DNA of 64,000 nucleotides, from the NCBI GenBank assembly GCA_024500155.1, contig CM044860.1, positions 5,938,501 to 6,002,500 of the forward strand. Direction: 5' to 3'. This stretch comes from Chenopodium formosanum. Taxonomy: Eukaryota > Streptophyta > Magnoliopsida > Caryophyllales > Amaranthaceae. The translations under genes and the position numbers were made by a program. Shown here one piece after another: positions 39,070 through 49,479 of the stretch (position 1 is the first letter of the stretch; each line of letters opens with the position of its first letter). Below the pieces are notes generated by a model that ran no database searches, was not told the DNA's origin, and saw only the letters and a program-made list of their open reading frames with translations.

Positions 39070-39365
39070 CCACCCTCAACTTCCAATTCTTTCCACAACT
39101 CAATACTCATCTTCTCATCTCATTCTCTTACTCTCTTACTCTCTTATTCTCATATATTATAATTTATAAATTATAATCTCTTAATATTTCTTAATCTCTT
39201 ATTCTATTATAAATTTTACATTTTTAATATTATTAGTCTACTACCAAAAAAAAAAAAAAAAAAATTGTTATATTTACATTCGGGAAATTATAATTTCGGG
39301 AAATTATAAATTCGAGAAATTATAAATTTGGGAAAGCATTGAAGCGTCATTGTAAGATCTAACTC

Positions 39366-39421
39366 AACTTTATTTTAATTTGTTATTGTTATTGTTATTG
39401 TTATTGTTATTGTTATTATTA

Positions 39422-39468
<47 letters not shown>

Positions 39469-39472
39469 GTTG
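39366..39472 (+). repeat. TTATTG/TTA microsatellite in the transposase leader
   Basis: TATTGT-type hexamers pass into about 15 TTA triplets (39378-39472). A 20-base A-run sits upstream at 39245-39265. Both are within the presumed 5' leader or leader intron of the hAT transposase. Confidence 0.85.
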
Positions 39473-39915
39473 TTGTATACTTGGAACTACTTAATTACAT
39501 AAAAACTACTTTCTATTTTAATTGTGGGTTATTTGGATTGTTGAAATCTGTCTAAGGCGGGATTTGGGCTCTGGACAACGTCGATCCTAACCATAACCTA
39601 CCTGGGATCTCATTGATTTAGATAATCTACTATTATTATAATTATTTTTGAAAATTTATTAACTTACTAATTAAGTAATAATTAAGAAAAAAAACTTACT
39701 TATACTTGTTAATTGTTATAATTTGTTATAATTTGTTACTTTGTTAGTGTTATAAACTTATAATTGTTAATTTGTTATAATTGTTAATATTGTTGTTAAT
39801 TATTATTTATTAGTTAATAATCTTAATTAATCATGGCATCAAACCCGAACCAATCCTCCTCTAAAAAAGCCAAATCTAAACGACCATTGGAAGGCTCTTC
39901 TATGCCCCCCCTACA

Positions 39916-42171
39916 ATGCAAATCCCTACTATGCAAATCCCTACAATGGCCAATCCCACCCACCCCGGGTTTTCTACCGGTTTTCCCACCGGATTAGATC
40001 AACAAGGGACATTCCAACCATGGCAAAGCACCCAATCTCCACCTTATTATGCCTCCGCACATGATATGCCTTTTGAATTTAACTATCAAACAACTCAAGC
40101 AAGCAACACACAACCTGCCGGCTCTAGTGACCCATCCGTCCAAAATACTATTCCCCCATCTGATAACTCATTCATTGAATGGTACACCGAAGAAGAAATG
40201 ACCCTTTTGAAAAACCGAAAGAGTAAATGTTGGCAATATTTCTTGTTAAGTAGAGATGGTGAAAAAGCCAAGTGTAAAACTTGTGGTAATATTTATTCGG
40301 CTCCAGCCAAAGGCGGTACGGGGCACCTAAACCGACACAGTGAAAAATGTGGTGCCCCTAGTACTGACCCAACTCAACCAAAAATTTCTCAATTCCATCC
40401 TTATGGCTTCACTTACAATTATGAGAGGGATAGGGATGAACTTGGGAGAATGATAGTCCAAGCCGAACAACCTTTTCTTTTTGCTGAAAGTGATCCGTTT
40501 AACAATTACATTAAACGAGCACTACAACCCCAACACAAAAAAATCTCCCGAAAAACCGTTAAAACAGCTGCCATGAAAACTTACTTAGAATACAAAATGA
40601 AATTAATTGAAGAACTTAAAACTCTTACTTCAAGAGTTTCTATAACTTCTGATGCATGGGATGGTGGTTATGGTTTACATTATTTGTGTGTTACTTGTCA
40701 TTGGGTTGATAGTGAATGGTTATTGCAAAAACGTATTATTTATTTCAAATTGCTTGAATACCCCCATACGGCCTTTAATATTTCTAATTGTATTATGAGT
40801 GCTCTTGATGAATATTGTCTTAGGGACAAAATCATGTCCATGACGTTTGATAATGCAACATCCATGACAGCTAGTGCTAATCTAATTAAACCAAACTTGC
40901 ATAATGTCATAATGGATGGAGATGCATTACATATTAGATGCATTTGTCATGTTTTAAACTTGTGTGTTAAGGATGGACAAGAAGCAATTGGTCCATACTA
41001 TTCCAAAATTCGAAATGCTGTTTTGTCTATTATGTCTTCTAGCAGTAGGTATCAGGAATGGAGGCGATATCTTAAGCAAAATAAGATAAAGCCTATTAGA
41101 ATTAAAACGGATTGTCCAACTAGGTGGAACTCCACCTATGACATGTTGAGTCAGGCACTTTCGTATAGAGTTCCATTTTCATTGTTTTACAATAATAAGT
41201 ATCCACAATTCATGATAGCAGACTCCGATTGGGATAATTGTGAAAAATATATGCAATTTTTACAATTATTATATAGTATGACTCACTGTTTTTCTTCTGT
41301 TTATGTTCCTTGCATTCATTCTTTCCTTCAAAATGCATGTTTATTTGCTCAACTTCTTTATGAACATCGATCACAACAAGATTACAATGATTATGTTCCA
41401 CAAATGGAGGCTAAATGGCGTAAATATTACACTAAGCTTCCTATGGTTTATATGTTTTCTTCTATTTTAGATCCTAGATCAAAGTATGATGGCACATTTA
41501 TGCTAATTGATATTTACTATGAATGCATGCAACTCGGTGATGGTGTCGAACAATATAAAAATCATGTGAAAGATAAATTTTTTGAGTTATATAGAGTTTA
41601 TGAATCTAAATATGGAACCGTCACTCATTTTGCCCCTTCTCAAACATCCAAAAGCGTAAGTAAAACGGGCAAAAGTTTGGCGGCCCAAGCTGCTAACATG
41701 TTATCTAAGTTTTCAGGTAGTGGATCATCATCAAGGCGAACACAAAGCGATGTTTCGGAGTTGCAAATGTACTTAAACTACGACTTCATGAAAGGCTTGG
41801 ACGAAGATTCGAGGTTGGGGATGGACATCCTAGATTGGTGGAAATCCCAAAGCACAAAGCATCCAATTTTGGCGGCAATGGCACGTGATATTTTCAGCAT
41901 CCAAGCCTCCTCCGTTGCCTCGGAACGAGCTTTTAGTGCTTCGGGAAGGGTTCTAGACGATAGAAGAACAAGTTTGAAGCCCGAAACACTAGAAATGTGT
42001 GTTTGCTTGAAGGATTGGATGGATGCCCAAGAACGCATCCAAGATCGTACTTTTACGGCCAACGACAACATCGATGGTTCCGATCGTTCTGGTTCAACTA
42101 GCTCATCCGCATTAGCTAGTGAACATGAAGCCGAAGATGAAGACGAAGAAGATAATGAAGACCTTGATTGA
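39916..42171 (+). CDS. hAT transposase, BED zinc finger / RICESLEEPER-like
   Basis: 751 codons. Cut-and-paste DNA transposase that would bind the element's subterminal repeats. A BED zinc finger spans about residues 101-145 (C120, C123, H137, H141 with CWQYFLLSRDGEKAKC). An RNase H-like core begins near SITSDAWDGGYG (the D of SDAW is the expected first catalytic acid). The C-terminal hATC dimerisation region is at about 640-702 (LDWWKSQSTKHPILA, SSVASERAFSASGR, DDRRTSLKPE). The tail is strongly acidic (EDEDEEDNEDLD). A better start may be the ATG at 39833: it opens a frame with a basic SSSKKAKSKRPLE stretch, a likely nuclear signal, but runs into this frame only if a C7 run (39905-39911) is one base longer. 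So either initiation is internal at 39916 or the copy carries a one-base deletion. No other break is seen. Confidence 0.92.
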   Translation: MQIPTMQIPTMANPTHPGFSTGFPTGLDQQGTFQPWQSTQSPPYYASAHDMPFEFNYQTTQASNTQPAGSSDPSVQNTIPPSDNSFIEWYTEEEMTLLKNRKSKCWQYFLLSRDGEKAKCKTCGNIYSAPAKGGTGHLNRHSEKCGAPSTDPTQPKISQFHPYGFTYNYERDRDELGRMIVQAEQPFLFAESDPFNNYIKRALQPQHKKISRKTVKTAAMKTYLEYKMKLIEELKTLTSRVSITSDAWDGGYGLHYLCVTCHWVDSEWLLQKRIIYFKLLEYPHTAFNISNCIMSALDEYCLRDKIMSMTFDNATSMTASANLIKPNLHNVIMDGDALHIRCICHVLNLCVKDGQEAIGPYYSKIRNAVLSIMSSSSRYQEWRRYLKQNKIKPIRIKTDCPTRWNSTYDMLSQALSYRVPFSLFYNNKYPQFMIADSDWDNCEKYMQFLQLLYSMTHCFSSVYVPCIHSFLQNACLFAQLLYEHRSQQDYNDYVPQMEAKWRKYYTKLPMVYMFSSILDPRSKYDGTFMLIDIYYECMQLGDGVEQYKNHVKDKFFELYRVYESKYGTVTHFAPSQTSKSVSKTGKSLAAQAANMLSKFSGSGSSSRRTQSDVSELQMYLNYDFMKGLDEDSRLGMDILDWWKSQSTKHPILAAMARDIFSIQASSVASERAFSASGRVLDDRRTSLKPETLEMCVCLKDWMDAQERIQDRTFTANDNIDGSDRSGSTSSSALASEHEAEDEDEEDNEDLD

Positions 42172-43053
42172 AGATTACCAACAACTCGAGAATTAATATT
42201 AATTAGCGAAAATTCTAGTATTTCCTATGTACTCTATTAATTAGTGAAAATGTTAGTATTTCCTATGTTGGCTATGTACTCTATTAACATTAGCCGTATA
42301 ATAAAATAACAAAATAAGTTATTCATCAATTATTGTTAGTTGTACACTTGTACTTCATATTATCTTTTACTTAATAAATTTTTATGAATGAATTTTTTCA
42401 ACTTTTAATTTTATGGAATATGTTATATTGTTATTTAAATTTTGTCTAATACTTATATAGTTATATGAATAATATGATATATAGTAAATTATGAATGAAC
42501 AATAAATATTAATATAATTTAAACAATATTTAATATAACTTAACTCCATAAAAAATTTAATAATTATTAAATTCAAATATTAAATTGTATAATTATTCAA
42601 TTCAATTTTTTCTTTCATAAAAAAAATTCAAGTTTTTTTAAAGTTTTTTTTAATTTTTTTTTTTAAAAAAAAAAAAGAAAAAAGGGTAAGCCGTGGCCCG
42701 TGGGCCGGCACGGCCCGCCTCCACCGTGGGCCGGCACGACGGGCGGCCCGGCACGGCACGACCGGCACGGTGGGCCGTGCCGTGCCGTGGACAGGGAAAC
42801 CTTGAAGGCCGGCACGGCACGCCTCCACCGTGGGCCGGCACGGCCCGGCACGACACTGTTCATGGCCCGCCTAGGCACGGCCCACGGCAGGCCCGGCACG
42901 GCCCATGCCCACCACTACTTACACCTGAAAAAATTAACTCAATTAGAGAAAATAATATATGCCTGTATCATTAATACGTAATTGGTTAGAATAATTATGG
43001 ATGACTTGATTATTATGAGTTGCCTATTAGTTCGTCATAAATCCTAAGACTTA

Positions 43054-43269
43054 GGGTCTGTTCACATTTACTAAACTGGGCTGAACTGAACTTATTGGAG
43101 CTAAATTGAACTGATTGGAGCTGAATTGAACTGAGCTGAAATGAATATTTTATGAGAGAGGGAAATTAGGAGCTGAACTGAATTGAACAGATTAGAGTTG
43201 AATAAACTAAACTGATTGAAACTGAATTGAACTGAACTGAAATTAAATTAAATAAATGTAAACAGACCC
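43054..43269. mobile_element. 216-bp Tourist-like (PIF/Harbinger) MITE
   Basis: GGGTCTGTTCACATTTACT at the left is mirrored by AAATGTAAACAGACCC at the right, with TTA duplicated on both sides (43051-43053 and 43270-43272). The interior is made of repeats of GAACTGAACTGA and GCTGAATTGA. Confidence 0.9.
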
Positions 43270-43926
43270 TTATTAATGTTCCAATTAAATGTACATGCAG
43301 TCAAATAATCAATAGACAAGCAATTTGAATACAATGCTATAATAGAGCAATCATGGCACTATATATGGGACAAATTCCAATAAGCTCCCAACAAAGTCAA
43401 CACCTAGCTTAGCTAGTTGTACAGTCAAAACTCAAACAAATTAGTATTGCAATTAACATCTAATAAGAGTAATAAACTAATAACTAGTACAACTACTAAA
43501 TTAGTCGAAAAAACGATATTTGATCCTTCGATGATGTAATGAGTTTCAAAGCAAGGTGCTTTTTTAAGTTAAAACTCCACTTTGTCGTGTAAGGTATAAT
43601 TGCCTATTTGTCCAATTTATTACCATAAACCCTACCTATATATGTAATCAATGTAAGTTTACTGTCATAAGGTTGGAGGTTCGTGTGCTTGTTTTACGTA
43701 TTCAATTTCATTTATTGAGGTCATTGTATTACTTATACTACCCATACTTAATTTGTTTGGTAATGTAGGTCATCACAATATAGTACAATAGTACTTACAT
43801 CGACACTTAAATTTCTACAACTAGGTTTACGTTTGTTGTGGAAAACATTTTTCAATTTCCAAAATTGTACGGAGTATGATTTAATGATTTATAAAAGGTG
43901 GAAAACAATTATCCAAAATGGAATTT

Positions 43927-44545
43927 CACTACAAGAAAATAACCTTTTCGTAGCGATTATTTTAACCTTTAGTATCGATTGTAATTGCAACAAAAAGCTT
44001 TCCCAACGAATGTTCATTCGATACAATATCCCCCGTTGCCTTAGCCTTTAGTAGTGGTTTTCAATATCGCTGGGGTTGGCCTCAATAATTGATACGAAAA
44101 ACTACATCCAATCGTGGTGATTATTGTTGCGATTACAATCGCTATAAATGTTTAACTCATTTTCTTCAAAAAAAAAAAAAAAAACATGCGTATGATCTTT
44201 ACAAGATTTGAACATGCAACCTCAAACTCTTATATTAAATGTTTCACCAATAAGCTATGACATATTTTATGTACTCTTGTCAAACAATTTATATATCTAG
44301 TGTTGAAAAGGCTTTTCGTATTGATTATTAGGATTTAGTGGCGATTGTAAATGATACAATTTCTCAAAATTATATAAATGTGTAAAAATAGTGTGGATAT
44401 GTATTATTATGTTTTCCGTATCGATTTTATATGGGAAAACCATGGCGATTGTAAAAATGATACGACATCCTTAGTTATTTCACAAACATACTTGCATATT
44501 GTAGCGAATGTACAATCGCTACGAAAAGTGATTTTTCTTGTAGTG
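43927..44545. mobile_element. 619-bp miniature CACTA element
   Basis: Starts CACTACAAGAAAATAAC and ends TTTTTCTTGTAGTG, with TTT duplicated at 43924-43926 and 44546-44548. Subterminal words CGTAGCGATT and AATCGCTACG recur inverted at the two ends. This is a different subterminal family from the CACTA element at 35510, although the terminal CACTACAAGAAAA is identical. No transposase is present. Confidence 0.93.
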
Positions 44546-45459
44546 TTTGGATTTCTCAAGAGTATCTAGAGAATTGTGGCAAGATAAATAGATCCTAAAT
44601 ATCGTAGCTCCTTTGTCTTTACTTTGGTTTTTCAATGGCTAAATCATTTGTGTCTTGAAAGATGAAAACATGAATAAATTATGAAAAAAAAAAACAATTG
44701 TGGTGATTGATTCATGTATCATGTAGAATAGTGTTTTTATGTGATTAATTATGTAAAAGTTTATGATGTATTTTGTCTATGAGTGCAAGTCACAATTGTC
44801 CGTACAAAAAACACAATTTTAAGAGGTATATGTATATGTCCAAATTGTCCCTAATATTCATAGATCCTAAATGTGTATTGGAATTTCATGTAACGGGGCT
44901 TTGAATAATACATAAAAGTCCAGTTCATAATGATTGTAATTACAAAACATAAGAATCTTAAATCATACAGTTTTTTTTGTTTTTAATCAGAAATGAACAC
45001 GTAGGGTTTGTTCTCATTTACTGAACTGAAAATTAAGCTGAAGAGAACATGCTCGTAGTGTAGATTACATAATTTTATAAGACCATTTTAACAAGCTTGT
45101 TGTTTTAGAATATGAACTAGAACAAATTATTACAAGTTCATTCAAATTAAAGTTTTTTTTTTTTTACATAATTACGAATTAAAGTTACTGTTACATGAAT
45201 TAAAGTTAAATTACCTCAAAATTTGTTAAAATTACCCTTATATTAACCATCTTAAAATAAAATATAAGTTAGTCGGCCTTATACAAGACTTATTGTGTTT
45301 TTTTTCCTTTTGAATTGCTAGAGTTTAATGGTTACCTTATTAAGGAAATAAGTTCAAAGGGTCCAAAAAAAAAAGTAAATAAGAACAAAAATGATTTAAT
45401 TATCACATTTTGATATTCAATTTTTATTAGATTAATTAACGTAAATGACAAGACCATAT

Positions 45460-45602
45460 AAGGCATTGTTCCTTTGAGCTATTGTGGTCTGCTAATTTGT
45501 TCTACTCTACTGAGTCCAACTTCGTTGAGTATTAATAATTTGCTCTACTCAATCTGCTAACACCTACCCTGCTCTGCTCAGAAAATCAAAAGAAAATGAC
45601 CT
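45460..45602. mobile_element. Tourist-like MITE with CTCTGCT-type interior
   Basis: AGGCATTGTTCCTTTGA at the left pairs with TCAAAAGAAAATGACCT at the right. The interior repeats CTGCTCTGCTC and CTACTCTACT words. The flanks ATA and TAA are similar but not identical, so the 3-bp duplication is unclear. A sibling lies at about 51960-52068. Confidence 0.6.
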
Positions 45603-46257
45603 TAACCTCGACCCTCACGTTCACGTAACGATCCCAACATGAAATGGCTACGTACAAGGCCTAAAATCAAAAGAGAAGACATCCCCCAAGAGGACAAGGT
45701 GTATATAACACACCTTAATTAGAAGGGAAGAAATTAAACTTTCAACTGAACACATTAATTTGCTGGGAATCTGCATGTTAAATCCACCTAAGCAAGAATT
45801 AACTGTCGTTTTTTTTTCCAGATAATCTCACTCATTATTAATCATGCTCATAAAAGGCGACAAACTCTGTATGTACTCTTCCTACTTGGCTTATTTTTAT
45901 TTGTGCTTTAATTTTTCTTTCACCTTTTTTCTAAATATGATGATAATGATCTATTATATTGGAGTTTTTATCATCAACAATTTCACATGTAGATGCCATT
46001 TTTTTGAGGTATTATACAAATTTTATAATAAAGATGAAAAGAACATGTAAACTTACGTTGGGTGGATAATGACACCCTTGAAAATCATATGCACTTTTTA
46101 AATTTTATTTATAAGTGGTGTATATATCAATATATGTGAATCATTGCACATAATTTTCTTATTATTTTCACACGTTGAGTGATAAGGGTACATAATATGA
46201 GTAGATAGATTTCTGCTTTACTATTATTTAATGATTAAATACACATACATATTATTA

Positions 46258-46387
46258 GCTAGAATCTATTCGGTTTAGCTTAATTTTAGTTTAGTTTAAT
46301 TCATCTCTAATCAGTTCAGTTCAATTCCTAATTTCCTTCACTTATAAATAGTCCGTTTAGTTGTTTTCGGTAAATCAGAACAGGCCC
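46258..46387. mobile_element. Diverged Tourist-like MITE
   Basis: The right end AAATCAGAACAGGCCC is followed by TTA (46388-46390). The left flank is TTA (46255-46257) with a degraded terminus. The interior CAGTTCAGTTCAATTC matches, in reverse, the interior of the element at 43054. Confidence 0.55.
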
Positions 46388-48346
46388 TTAGTATTTCTTT
46401 TTGCACGTTTCAAATTAATCACAATTACAAATTAAAATAGGTGATTAAAATAATGGATGAAATTAAAGGATAAGTATTGTTATTAAATTATTGATACTTT
46501 GTTGATTTTTTAAATTTACTAGCTCCATAGTTTATCTGTTTATTAGCTTTCAAGTTTCAACAAGTTAAAGCACTTTTCCATTAGTTGTGTAAAATGGGCA
46601 TCAAACTCACCTTTAGAAAAGTAATTTATGATACGTAGTAAGGACTAAGGAGGAGTTAATATTTCTAAGTTAATTAAATAGTAATCCATCTTTTTTTATT
46701 AAATATTACAGCTTCGACAATTAGTGGTTTAAAATGATTATTTAAAAAAAAAAATTAAAAAAAAATCTATTTTGATATGGAAGTAACTAATTTTAACTTC
46801 AATGCCCCCAAAAAGCTACTACCCGTACAAGAAATAATTGACAATTACTACAATATATAGTTTTGCAAAACAATAAATTCTAAAAAAAATATTGTGTGCT
46901 TTCTCCAATTCATTCCATCTTTCCCGAACAGAAAACGCTCTATTTATTTTATGTATACGTACATACCCTTAGACTCGTATACTTAGCAATTTGCATATAT
47001 GCATATATGCAAAATGCACGCATGTTTGATAAAACTAAGTGGATTATGTTTAGTAAACCTATTTGATTTGAATACTTATACTATGTGCCAAATTACAAAG
47101 TAATGGAGTTTGGAGTCGTTAAAGAGACAAAAGCCAATTCAAACTAAAACAAGGCCGAAACAAATTGGTACCGTTGCAATACCCAAAAAAAAAAAGGGGT
47201 CAATTGTAGGGGCTAATTTAGCTATGATTCGAAAATTGTATTTGAAGAATTCTAGCTAAAGCAAATAGTCTATGGGCACATATTCGTTGGTGTACATTAT
47301 TTTGTTTGGAAAATGAAATAATTTGTTAAGTTTACTACCTTACCGCTAATGGATCCACAAGCTTAAGTTTCTAGACTTATCTATTAACTTGGTTATTAAA
47401 TTCTACTTGTATAATTTTGTTTTGTTTATATATGATGAGATCCATCTAAAAATTAAAGAGCCACTTATACAAAATACTTAGATAAACAAACAATATTTTT
47501 ATGTGTTAGTTACTTATATATTGTCGCTATAGGTAGCTATCAACAACACTTGTTAAAATTAGCAAGCTTTGATCACAAAAATGCACAACCTATTATTTAC
47601 AAGTTTTGATTAAGGATTTGGACTCTCTTGAGTTGTTATTTCTTAATTATATTGACATATAGCTATAAATATACCTTAATTATACTAAATTTCTCAATTA
47701 GTATAATAAAATATTATGTTCTTACAAAGTAATATATTGCATGTATAGTTGCACACTAAAATTACAGATGATGATTTGACCTCGTCACGCCCCTTAAACA
47801 TTTTTCTTTATGTAATGTAGATTGGGGATTTCACTAAAATAACAATATAAATTGCTATATGTAGAAAATTTGATTTAAGGGAGACAATAATAATACATCA
47901 ATATAAAATAAATAAATACTAGAAAACAAAATTATAAAAACAAAATTAATTATGATATATAATAATGTATATAATAATGTATGTGTTGTATAATTTACAT
48001 TACCTTGCAAAAAAGGTGGGGAAGCCGAGAGGGACCCAAATTTTGATATCCCACATCTCACCTCATGTAATTATGCACAAAATTAAATGTAACCAACAAG
48101 CTACAAACCAAAAAAATCTAACCTTTAGAAAAATGAAGAAATTTGTAAATGCAAAACAAACCTTTTTTTTTTTTTTCTCTCCTTTCTCTTATATGTTGAC
48201 TATTGACCTTCATGAACAATTTGAAGCTAATATATGACTATATATATATGTTTTTGTAATAATGTAATGAATGAATTTGTATGAAACTAAACTATATATT
48301 ATAATTAACTAAAAAAAAAAAAGGGAAAATTTTAGACTTAAATTAT

Positions 48347-49252
48347 CTATTTTTCTAGTAAACCCATCCATAAATAATTAGGGTGTTGATCATCATCAAG
48401 CCCAAATATCATGGATTCTCCTTGAGCTAATTGCCATGTAGAATGACTATAATACCCTCCAATTCTTTGAGTAGTTTTACCTTCAATTACAAGGTCAGGC
48501 AAGTCAAACAATGACTCATCATCATCAACATTATGTCCATGACCATGATGATCATGACCATCATGTACATGATCATGATCATCATCATGGTCTGTAGTGG
48601 GTCCCACAGAACTAGACCATTCAATGTTATTAGCTTCTTCTGATGAAGAAGAGCTAAGATTGGTTGTTGTGGAAGAGCTTGATGAGCTACTAGCTAGAGG
48701 TCGGCTCAGCTCGGCTTCAGCCGCCTTAGCAGCTGCGGCTTGTATGTCTTTAGGACACGTGGAAGCAGGACGAGGTAGTAAATGTGCAAGTTGAGGGAAG
48801 TTAAGGAATGCATTTTCACCTTTGATGGCTAAAGCCGCCACGTCATGAGCTCGAGCCGCCATCTCAGCCGTAGGGTAAGTTCCAAGCCATATTCTTGACT
48901 TTTTCCTTGGCTCTCTTATTTCGGACACCCATTTACCCCAACTTCTCTTTCGTACACCCCTATACATTAGATGTTCATCCTTTTGGTGACGAATATCATT
49001 ATCGTTATCATTATCATTATCATTCACGAGTTTTTTATTAATAGAGGCCTCATTATTCTCCTTCGGGTCCAATCTTATTCTCTTGGACCCATTCTTGATG
49101 GTTTTCGACTTTTTATCAATACCTGAAAAAGGGCTATTAGAAGACGATACAGAGGATGAAGAGGTAGAGGTCGAGGTAGAAGTGATAGATGAAGATTTAG
49201 ATAGAGAATGGAAGAAATTGTCTAGAGATTCATTTTGTAGATGTGTTTCCAT
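48347..49252 (-). CDS. ERF034: AP2/ERF transcription factor, DREB subgroup A-4, ERF034-like
   Basis: Nuclear DNA-binding regulator; DREB A-4 proteins bind DRE/CRT or GCC-type elements (known of the family). 301 residues, single exon, as usual for the group. The AP2 domain spans about residues 97-153 (YRGVRKRSWGKWVSEIREPR to GENAFLNFP), with the DREB-type V109 (V14) and E114 (E19) pair and the WLG core. The conserved extension LLPRPASTCPKDIQAAAAKA follows. The N-terminus has a Ser/Thr-rich stretch (residues 17-42), a basic KKSKTIKNGSKRIR likely nuclear signal and an ND dipeptide repeat (77-86). The C-terminal half contains an unusual His/Asp-rich stretch (DHDDDHDHVHDGHDHHGHGH) and ends YLWMGLLEK. 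A TATA-like box lies 110 bp upstream. The precise orthologue is inferred; a paralogue such as ERF035 is possible. Confidence 0.88.
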   Translation of the reverse strand: METHLQNESLDNFFHSLSKSSSITSTSTSTSSSSVSSSNSPFSGIDKKSKTIKNGSKRIRLDPKENNEASINKKLVNDNDNDNDNDIRHQKDEHLMYRGVRKRSWGKWVSEIREPRKKSRIWLGTYPTAEMAARAHDVAALAIKGENAFLNFPQLAHLLPRPASTCPKDIQAAAAKAAEAELSRPLASSSSSSSTTTNLSSSSSEEANNIEWSSSVGPTTDHDDDHDHVHDGHDHHGHGHNVDDDESLFDLPDLVIEGKTTQRIGGYYSHSTWQLAQGESMIFGLDDDQHPNYLWMGLLEK

Positions 49253-49362
49253 GATGGGAGGGAAAGAAAGAAAAGAAAAGAAAAGAAAATAAGAAAAAAG
49301 TTTAGAGTGTGTGTAGTATTTATTTTGTTACATGATTGTGAGGAAATAAAAGAAGAAGGGGG

Positions 49363-49373
49363 TATATATATAA
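49363..49373 (-). promoter_or_regulatory. TATA-like box of the ERF gene
   Basis: On the minus strand TTATATATATA lies 110 bp upstream of the ATG, followed by a purine/pyrimidine-biased leader containing CTTTTCTTTTC repeats just before the start codon. Confidence 0.6.
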
Positions 49374-49479
49374 TTAAAAAAATAAAATGATGATGTAAAA
49401 AAAATAAAATGTACTCCAAAGAAAAGAATTTAAGGAAGTGGGAAGAAAAGGGAAGTGGGACCCACACTTTTGGCAAAAT

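Larger units (their letters stand above)
38755..42917 (+). mobile_element. Near-complete autonomous hAT transposon
   Basis: The left end TAGAGCTGGGCATGGGCC and the inverted right end TAGTGGTGGGCATGGGCC match at 16 of 18 positions. The flanks GTTACACC (38747-38754) and CTTACACC (42918-42925) form an 8-bp target duplication with one mismatch. About 230 bp at each end are crowded with GGCACGGCACG and CGGCCCG words, the GC-rich subterminal binding region, in strong contrast with the AT-rich surroundings. Between them are a promoter, a leader with a microsatellite and a 751-codon transposase ORF. The 4.16-kb length suits an autonomous plant hAT. It may be immobile if the reading frame at 39905-39911 is really broken. 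Confidence 0.92.
44549..48346. other. AT-rich intergenic DNA with MITE fragments
   Basis: No gene is recognised. A truncated Tourist-like end (GGGTTTGTTCTCATTTACTG) lies at 45005, and two fuller elements lie at 45460-45602 and 46258-46387. The last ~250 bp before 48347 would be the 3' untranslated region of the ERF gene. Confidence 0.5.

Noticed and set aside
42628..42981. Several Arg/Pro/Ala-rich frames in the GC-rich ends of the hAT element (also 38738-39066)
   Set aside because: Subterminal GGCACGG repeats have few stop codons; these are transposase-binding DNA, not genes.
44170..44275. tRNA-like phrase GATTTGAACATGCAACCTC
   Set aside because: It resembles a reversed B-box but no cloverleaf can be drawn, and it lies within the mini-CACTA element. 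A similar weak phrase near 30310-30360 was rejected for the same reason.
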